Program-made: the position numbers and the translations under genes | Notes under the pieces: model-generated | The model's database searches: none | What the model was told of the DNA's origin: nothing | What the model saw: only the letters and a program-made list of their open reading frames with translations | Part shown: positions 57,613 through 64,000 of the stretch, piece after piece | How positions within the stretch are numbered: position 1 is the stretch's first letter | Layout of the letters: the number at the start of each line of letters is the position of its first letter | NCBI RefSeq assembly: GCF_047675955.1 | Contig: NW_027328092.1 | Span: forward strand, 868,001-932,000 | DNA length: 64,000 nucleotides | Direction of reading: 5' to 3' | Source: Chlorocebus sabaeus | Taxonomy: Eukaryota > Chordata > Mammalia > Primates > Cercopithecidae

Positions 57613-60012
57613 TGCCCCTCTAGAAGCCTTTCGCTAAGACTGTTCTTGTGGAATTTGCAAAGTGACATTTGGAAGCCCATAGTGGGCTATGGTGAAAAAG
57701 GAAATATCCTAAGATAAAAACTGAAAAGAAGCTTTCTGAGAAACTGCCTTGTGTTCTGTTAATTCATCTCACAGGGTTACAGCTTTCTCCACAAGAAGCC
57801 TTTCGCTAAGACTGTTCTTGTGGAATTTCAAAGTGATATTTGTAAAGCCATAGAAGGATATGATGAAAAAGGAAATATCTTCTGTTAAAAACTGGAAAGA
57901 AGCTTTCTGAGAAACTGCTTTGTGTTCTGTTAATTCATCTCACAGAGATACAGCTTTCTCCTCAAGAAGTTTTCGCTAAGACTGTGCTTCTGGAATTTGG
58001 AAAGTGATATTTGGAAGCCCATAGAGGGCTACGGTGAAAAAGGAAATAACTTCCGTTAAAAAACAGGAAAGAAGCTTTCTGAGAAACTGCTTTGTGTTCT
58101 GCTAATTCATCTCAAGAGTTACAGCTTTCCCCTCAAGCAGTCTTTCGCTAAGACTGTTCTTGGGGAATTTGCAAAGTGATATTTGGAAGCCCATAGAGGG
58201 CTATGGTGAAAAAGGAAATATCCTAAGATAAAAACTGGGAAGAATCTTTCTGAGAAATTGCTTTGTGTTCTGTTAATTCATCTCACAGAGTTACTGCATT
58301 CCCCTCAAGAAGCCTTTCGCTAAGACTGTTCTTGTGGAATTTGAAAAGTGATATTTGGAAGCCCATAGAGGGTTATGGTGAAAAAGGAAAATCTTCCCTT
58401 AAAAACTGGAAAGAAGCTTCCTGAGAAACTGCTTTGTGTTCGGTTAATTCAACTCACAGTTACTGCTTTCTCCTCAAAAAGCCTTTCGCTAACACTGTTC
58501 TTATGCAATTTGCAAAGTGATATTTGGAAGCCCTTAGAGGGTTAAGGTGAAAAAGGAAATATCTACCGTTAAAAATTGTAAAGAAGCTTTCTGAGAAACT
58601 GCTCTGTGTTCTGTTAATTCATCTCACAGTGTTACAGCATTCCCTTCAGGAAGCCTTTCGCTAAGTCTGTTCTTTGGAATATTCAAGGTGATATCTGGAA
58701 GCCCATAGAGTGCTATGGTGAAAAAGGAAATATCTTCCATTAAAAACTGGAAAGAAGCTTTCTGAGAAACTGCTCTGTGTTCTGTTAATTCATCTCACAG
58801 AGTTACAGCTTTCCCCTCAAGAAGCCTTTCGCTAAGACTGTTCTTGTGAAATTTGCACATTGATATCTGGAAGTCCATACAGGGCTACGGTGTAAAAGGA
58901 AATATCTTCCGATAAAAACTGGAAGGAAGCTTTATGAGAAACTGCTTTGTGTCCTGTTAATTCATCTCACAGAGTTACAGCCTTCCCTTCAAGATGCCTT
59001 TCGCTAAGACTCTTCTTGTGGAATTGGCAAAGTGTTATTTGGAAGCCCGTAGAGGTCTACGGTGAAAAAGGAAATATCTTCCTTTAAAAACTGGAAAGAA
59101 GCTTTCTGAGAAACTGCTTTGTGTTCTGTTAATTCATCTCACAGAGTCACTGCTTTCACCTCAAGAATCCTTTCGCTGAGACTCTTCATGTGGAAATTTC
59201 ATAGTGATATTTTCAAGCCCATAGAGGGCTAAGGTGAAAAAGGAAATATCCTAAGATAAAAACTGAAAAGAAGCCTTCTGAGAAACTACTTTGTGTTCTG
59301 TTAATTCATCTCACAGTGTTACAGCTTTGCCCTCAAGAAGCCTTTCGCGAAGACACTTCTTGTGGAATTTGCAAAGTGATATTTGGAAGCCCATAGAGGG
59401 CTATGGTGAAAAAGGAAATATCTTTTGTTAAAAACTGAAAGAGGCTTTCTGAGAAACTGCTCTGTGTTCTATTAATTCATCTCACAGAGTTACTGCTTTC
59501 CCAGAAAGAAGCCATTCTCTAAGATTCTTCTTGTGGATTTTTCAAAGTGATATTGGAAGCCCATAGAGGGCTATGGTGAAAAAGGGAATATCTTCCGTTA
59601 AAAACTGGAAAGAATCTTTCTGAGAAACTACTTTGTGTTCTGTTAATTCATCTCACAGAGTTACAGCTTTCCCCTCAAGAAGCCTTTCGCTAAGACTGTT
59701 CTTCTGGAATTTTGAAAGTGATATTTGGAATCCCATAGAGGGCTATGGTGAAAAAGGAAAGATCTTCCGTTAAAAACTGGAAAGAACCTTTCTGAGAAAT
59801 TGCTTTGTGTTCTTTTAATTCATCTCACAGAGTTACTGCGTTCCTCTCAAGAAGCCTTTCGCTAAGACTGTTCTTGTGGAATTTGCAAAGTGATATTTGG
59901 AAGCCCATATAGGGTTATGGTGAAAAAGGAAATATCTTCCGTTAAAAACTGGAAAGAAGCATTCGGAGAAACTGCTTTGTGTTCTCTTAGTTCATCTCAC
60001 AGAGTTACAGCT
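57613..60012. repeat. HOR copy 20, 14-mer (2,400 bp)
   Basis: m1-m3, m4/m15 hybrid, m16-m25. One base short because m18 reads TGTTCTTTGGAAT near 58,674 instead of TGTTCTTGTGGAAT. Otherwise carries the copy 11/16 variant set and the GCATTCGGAG m25 (59,965). Confidence 0.92.
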
Positions 60013-62413
60013 TGCCCCTCGAGAAGCCTTTCGCTAAGACTGTTCTTGTGGAATTTGCAAAGTGACATTTGGAAGCCCATAGTGGGCTATGGTGAAAAAG
60101 GAAATATCCTAAGATAAAAACTGAAAAGAAGCTTTCTGAGAAACTGCCTTGTGTTCTGTTAATTCATCTCACAGGGTTACAGCTTTCTCCACAAGAAGCC
60201 TTTCGCTAAGACTGTTCTTGTGGAATTTCAAAGTGATATTTGTAAAGCCATAGAAGGATATGATGAAAAAGGAAATATCTTCTGTTAAAAACTGGAAAGA
60301 AGCTTTCTGAGAAACTGCTTTGTGTTCTGTTAATTCATCTCACAGAGATACAGCTTTCTCCTCAAGAAGTTTTCGCTAAGACTGTGCTTCTGGAATTTGG
60401 AAAGTGATATTTGGAAGCCCATAGAGGGCTACGGTGAAAAAGGAAATAACTTCCGTTAAAAAACAGGAAAGAAGCTTTCTGAGAAACTGCTTTGTGTTCT
60501 GCTAATTCATCTCAAGAGTTACAGCTTTCCCCTCAAGCAGTCTTTCGCTAAGACTGTTCTTGGGGAATTTGCAAAGTGATATTTGGAAGCCCATAGAGGG
60601 CTATGGTGAAAAAGGAAATATCCTAAGATAAAAACTGGGAAGAATCTTTCTGAGAAATTGCTTTGTGTTCTGTTAATTCATCTCACAGAGTTACTGCATT
60701 CCCCTCAAGAAGCCTTTCGCTAAGACTGTTCTTGTGGAATTTGAAAAGTGATATTTGGAAGCCCATAGAGGGTTATGGTGAAAAAGGAAAATCTTCCCTT
60801 AAAAACTGGAAAGAAGCTTCCTGAGAAACTGCTTTGTATTCGGTTAATTCAACTCACAGTTACTGCTTTCTCCTCAAAAAGCCTTTCGCTAACACTGTTC
60901 TTATGCAATTTGCAAAGTGATATTTGGAAGCCCTTAGAGGGTTAAGGTGAAAAAGGAAATATCTACCGTTAAAAACTGTAAAGAAGCTTTCTGAGAAACT
61001 GCTCTGTGTTCTGTTAATTCATCTCACAGTGTTACAGCATTCCCTTCAGGAAGCCTTTCGCTAAGTCTGTTCTTGTGGAATATTCAAGGTGATATCTGGA
61101 AGCCCATAGAGTGCTATGGTGAAAAAGGAAATATCTTCTGTTAAAAACTGGAAAGAAGCTTTCTGAGAAACTGCTCTGTGTTCTGTTAATTCATCTCACA
61201 GAGTTACAGCTTTCCCCTCAAGAAGCCTTTCGCTAAGACTGTTCTTGTGAAATTTGCACATTGATATCTGGAAGTCCATACAGGGCTACGGTGTAAAAGG
61301 AAATATCTTCCGATAAAAACTGGAAGGAAGCTTTATGAGAAACTGCTTTGTGTCCTGTTAATTCATCTCACAGAGTTACAGCCTTCCCTTCAAGATGCCT
61401 TTCGCTAAGACTCTTCTTGTGGAATTGGCAAAGTGTTATTTGGAAGCCCGTAGAGGTCTACGGTGAAAAAGGAAATATCTTCCTTTAAAAACTGGAAAGA
61501 AGCTTTCTGAGAAACTGCTTTGTGTTCTGTTAATTCATCTCACAGAGTCACTGCTTTCACCTCAAGAATCCTTTCGCTGAGACTCTTCATGTGGAAATTT
61601 CATAGTGATATTTTCAAGCCCATAGAGGGCTAAGGTGAAAAAGGAAATATCCTAAGATAAAAACTGAAAAGAAGCATTCTGAGAAACTACTTTGTGTTCT
61701 GTTAATTCATCTCACAGTGTTACAGCTTTGCCCTCAAGAAGCCTTTCGCGAAGACACTTCTTGTGGAATTTGCAAAGTGATATTTGGAAGCCCATAGAGG
61801 GCTATGGTGAAAAAGGAAATATCTTTTGTTAAAAACTGAAAGAGGCTTTCTGAGAAACTGCTCTGTGTTCTATTAATTAATCTCACAGAGTTACTGCTTT
61901 CCCAGAAAGAAGCCATTCTCTAAGATTTTTCTTGTGGATTTTTCAAAGTGATATTGGAAGCCCATAGAAGGCTATGGTGAAAAAGGGAATATCTTCCGTT
62001 AAAAACTGGAAAGAATCTTTCTGAGAAACTACTTTGTGTTCTGTTAATTCATCTCACAGAGTTACAGCTTTCCCCTCAAGAAGCCTTTCGCTAAGACTGT
62101 TCTTCTGGAATTTTGAAAGTGATATTTGGAATCCCATAGAGGGCTATGTTGAAAAAGGAAAGATCTTCCGTTAAAAACTGGAAAGAACCTTTCTGAGAAA
62201 TTGCTTTGTGTTCTTTTAATTCATCTCACAGAGTTACTGCGTTCCTCTCAAGAAGCCTTTCGCTAAGACTGTTCTTGTGGAATTTGCAAAGTGATATTTG
62301 GAAGCCCATATAGGGTTACGGTGAAAAAGGAAATATCATCCGTTAAAAACTGGAAAGAAGCATTCTGAGAAACTGCTTTGTGTTCTCTTAGTTCATCTCA
62401 CAGAGTTACAGCT
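60013..62413. repeat. HOR copy 21, 14-mer (2,401 bp)
   Basis: m1-m3, m4/m15 hybrid, m16-m25. Partner of copy 17 at offset 10,289 bp (TTTGTATTCGG, ATTAATTAATC, AAGATTTTTCTTG). Differences from copy 17 include TATCTTCTGTT in m18, CATAGAAGGC in m23 and AAATATCATCCG in m25. Confidence 0.92.
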
Positions 62414-64000
62414 TGCCCCTCTAGAAGCCTTTCGCTAAGACTGTTCTTGTGGAATTTGCAAAGTGACATTTGGAAGCCCATAGTGGGCTATGGTGAAAAA
62501 GGAAATATCCTAAGATAAAAACTGAAAAGAAGCTTTCTGAGAAACTGCCTTGTGTTCTGTTAATTCATCTCACAGGGTTACAGCTTTCTCCACAAGAAGC
62601 CTTTCGCTAAGACTGTTCTTGTGGAATTTCAAAGTGATAATTGTAAAGCCATAGAAGGATATGATGAAAAAGGAAATATCTTCTGTTAAAAACTGGAAAG
62701 AAGCTTTCTGAGAAACTGCTTTGTGTTCTGTTAATTCATCTCACAGAGATACAGCTTTCTCCTCAAGAAGTTTTCGCTAAGACTGTGCTTCTGGAATTTG
62801 GAAAGTGATATTTGGAAGCCCATAGAGGGCTACGGTGAAAAAGGAAATAACTTCCGTTAAAAAACAGGAAAGAAGCTTTCTGAGAAACTGCTTTCTGTTC
62901 TGCTAATTCATCTCAAGAGTTACAGCTTTCCCCTCAAGCAGTCTTTCGCTAAGACTGTTCTTGGGGAATTTGCAAAGTGATATTTGGAAGCCCATAGAGG
63001 GCTATGGTGAAAAAAGAAGTATCTTCCGTTAAAAAGTGGAAAGAAGCTTTCTGAGAATCTGCTTTGTGTTCTGTTAATTCATCTCACAGTGTTACAAATC
63101 TCTCCTCAAGTAACCTTTAGCTAAGGCTGATCTTGTGGAATTTGGAAAGTGATATTTGGAAGCCTATAGGGGGCTATGGTGAAAAAGGAAGTATCTTCCG
63201 TTAAAATCTGGAAGAAGATTTCTGAGAAACTACTTTGTGTTCTGTTAATTCATCTCAGAGACTTACATCTTTCCCCTCATGAAGCCTTTCCCTAAGACTC
63301 TTCTTGTGGAATTTGCAAAGTGATATTTCGAAGCCCACAGTGGGCTATGGTGAAAAAGGAGATATCCTAAGATAAAAACTGAAGAGAAACTTTCTGAGAA
63401 ACTGCTCTGTATTCTCTTAATTCATCTCACAGAGTTACTGCGTTCCCCTCAAGAAGCCTTTCGCTAAGACTGTTCTTGTGGAATTTGAAAAGTGATATTT
63501 GGAAGCCCATAGAGGGTTATGGTGAAAAAGGAAAATCTTCCCTTAAAAACTGGAAAGAAGCTTCCTGAGAAACTGCTTTGTGTTCGGTTAATTCAACTCA
63601 CAGTTGCTGCTTTCTCCTCAAAAAGCCTTTCGCTAACACTGTTCTTATGCAATTTGCAAAGTGATATTTGGAAGCCCTTAGAGGGTTAAGGTGAAAAAGG
63701 AAATATCTACCGTTAAAAACTGTAAAGAAGCTTTCTGAGAAACTGCTCTGTGTTCTGTTAATTCATCTCACAGTGTTACAGCATTCCCTTCAGGAAGCCT
63801 TTCGCTAAGTCTGTTCTTGTGGAATATTCAAGGTGATATCTGGAAGCCCATAGAGTGCTATGGTGAAAAAGGAAATATCTTCCGTTAAAAACTGGAAAGA
63901 AGCTTTCTGAGAAACTGCTCTGTGTTCTGTTAATTCATCTCGCAGAGTTACAGCTTTCCCCTCAAGAAGCCTTTCGCTAAGACTGTTCTTGTGAAATTTG
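62414..64000. repeat. HOR copy 22, partial 16-mer
   Basis: m1-m5, m6/m15 hybrid, m16, m17, m18 and the first part of m19, cut by the window end. Partner of copy 18 at offset 10,289 bp through TGATAATTGTAAAG, CTTTCTGTTCTGC, CCTATAGGGGG and CAGTTGCTGC. Extrapolating the 16-mer, the copy would end near 65,157. Confidence 0.9.

Larger units (their letters stand above)
1..64000. repeat. Alpha satellite array, Old World monkey type, HOR-organised
   Basis: The entire window consists of head-to-tail monomers of about 171 bp sharing blocks such as TTCTGAGAAACTGC, AATTCATCTCACAGAG, CCTTTCGCTAAGACTG, GATATTTGGAAGCCCATAG and CTATGGTGAAAAAGGAA. These fit primate alpha satellite and, from memory, the African green monkey (cercopithecoid) consensus better than the ape one. 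Monomers within one HOR differ visibly from each other, while HOR copies differ by only scattered substitutions, the mark of higher-order homogenisation. HindIII sites (AAGCTT) occur in most monomers, as in classical HindIII alpha ladders. No mobile element, inversion or unique sequence breaks the array, so every stretch lacking a gene in this window holds only satellite. Array ends lie outside the window. Confidence 0.97.
57613..64000. repeat. Right member of a large duplication (offset 10,289 bp)
   Basis: Copies 20, 21 and 22 repeat copies 16, 17 and 18. The offset is 10,290 before a one-base deletion near 58,674 and 10,289 after it. The duplicated segment runs past the window end, so its full length is unknown; a tandem period of four HOR copies (60 monomers) is possible. 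Confidence 0.85.

Noticed and set aside
1..64000. CRISPR-like or bacterial tandem repeat
   Set aside because: The unit has no repeat/spacer alternation; the full 171 bp is conserved alpha satellite, a primate centromere repeat.
1..64000. Human or ape alpha satellite
   Set aside because: Ape monomers as I recall them have GTGATGTGTGCATTCA, TTGAACC and GCTTTGAGGCCTATGG at the corresponding places. This sequence has GTGTTCTGTTAATTCA, TTACAGC and CCATAGAGGGCTATGG, as in Old World monkeys.

Overview
The whole window is one uninterrupted block of alpha satellite, the centromeric tandem repeat of primates. The unit is an AT-rich monomer of about 171 bp (169 to 173 bp), always in the same orientation, with no unique sequence, transposon insertion or inversion seen from base 1 to 64,000. 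I find no protein-coding or RNA gene. The monomer closely resembles, from memory, the African green monkey type (CTTTCTGAGAAACTGC, AATTCATCTCACAGAG, CCTTTCGCTAAG, AATATCTTCCGTT). It differs at many sites from the ape and human type, so an Old World monkey (Cercopithecoidea) centromere is the best reading. Species and chromosome cannot be fixed from the sequence alone.

The monomers form higher-order repeats (HORs). I recognise 25 distinct monomer types, named m1 to m25 here, in a fixed order that makes a complete 4,287-bp 25-mer. Using the unique start of m1 as a landmark, it recurs at 169, 4111, 8054, 12341, 14400, 18687, 22973, 25714, 28458, 31202, 33946, 36347, 39091, 41835, 44579, 47323, 49724, 52125, 54869, 57613, 60013 and 62414. 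The spacings give five size classes: about 3,943 bp (23-mer), 4,287 bp (25-mer), 2,059 bp (12-mer), 2,744 bp (16-mer, including one different 16-mer of 2,741 bp) and 2,401 bp (14-mer). All shorter classes can be explained as deletions or jumps between monomers of the 25-mer, and each leaves a hybrid monomer at the junction.

Layout: 1-168 is the end of a preceding copy. 169-22,972 is a long-HOR domain (23, 23, 25, 12, 25, 25). 22,973-25,713 is a unique transitional copy. 25,714-64,000 is a derived short-HOR domain made only of 16-mers (m1-m6/15, m16-m25) and 14-mers (m1-m4/15, m16-m25). Within the derived domain larger segments have been duplicated. 47.3-53.7 kb reappears at 57.6-64.0 kb (offset 10,289 bp), and roughly 40.9-49.6 kb is a shortened copy of 24.6-36.2 kb.

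Function: centromeric alpha satellite can carry the CENP-A chromatin on which the kinetochore is built; whether this stretch does so cannot be read from sequence. The position of the CENP-B box is occupied in nearly every monomer by a pJ-alpha-type motif, and no canonical CENP-B box was found. Four copies of m18 carry a one-base-off match to the CENP-B core at a different position in the monomer. Identity statements here are by eye from diagnostic variants, not computed alignments.
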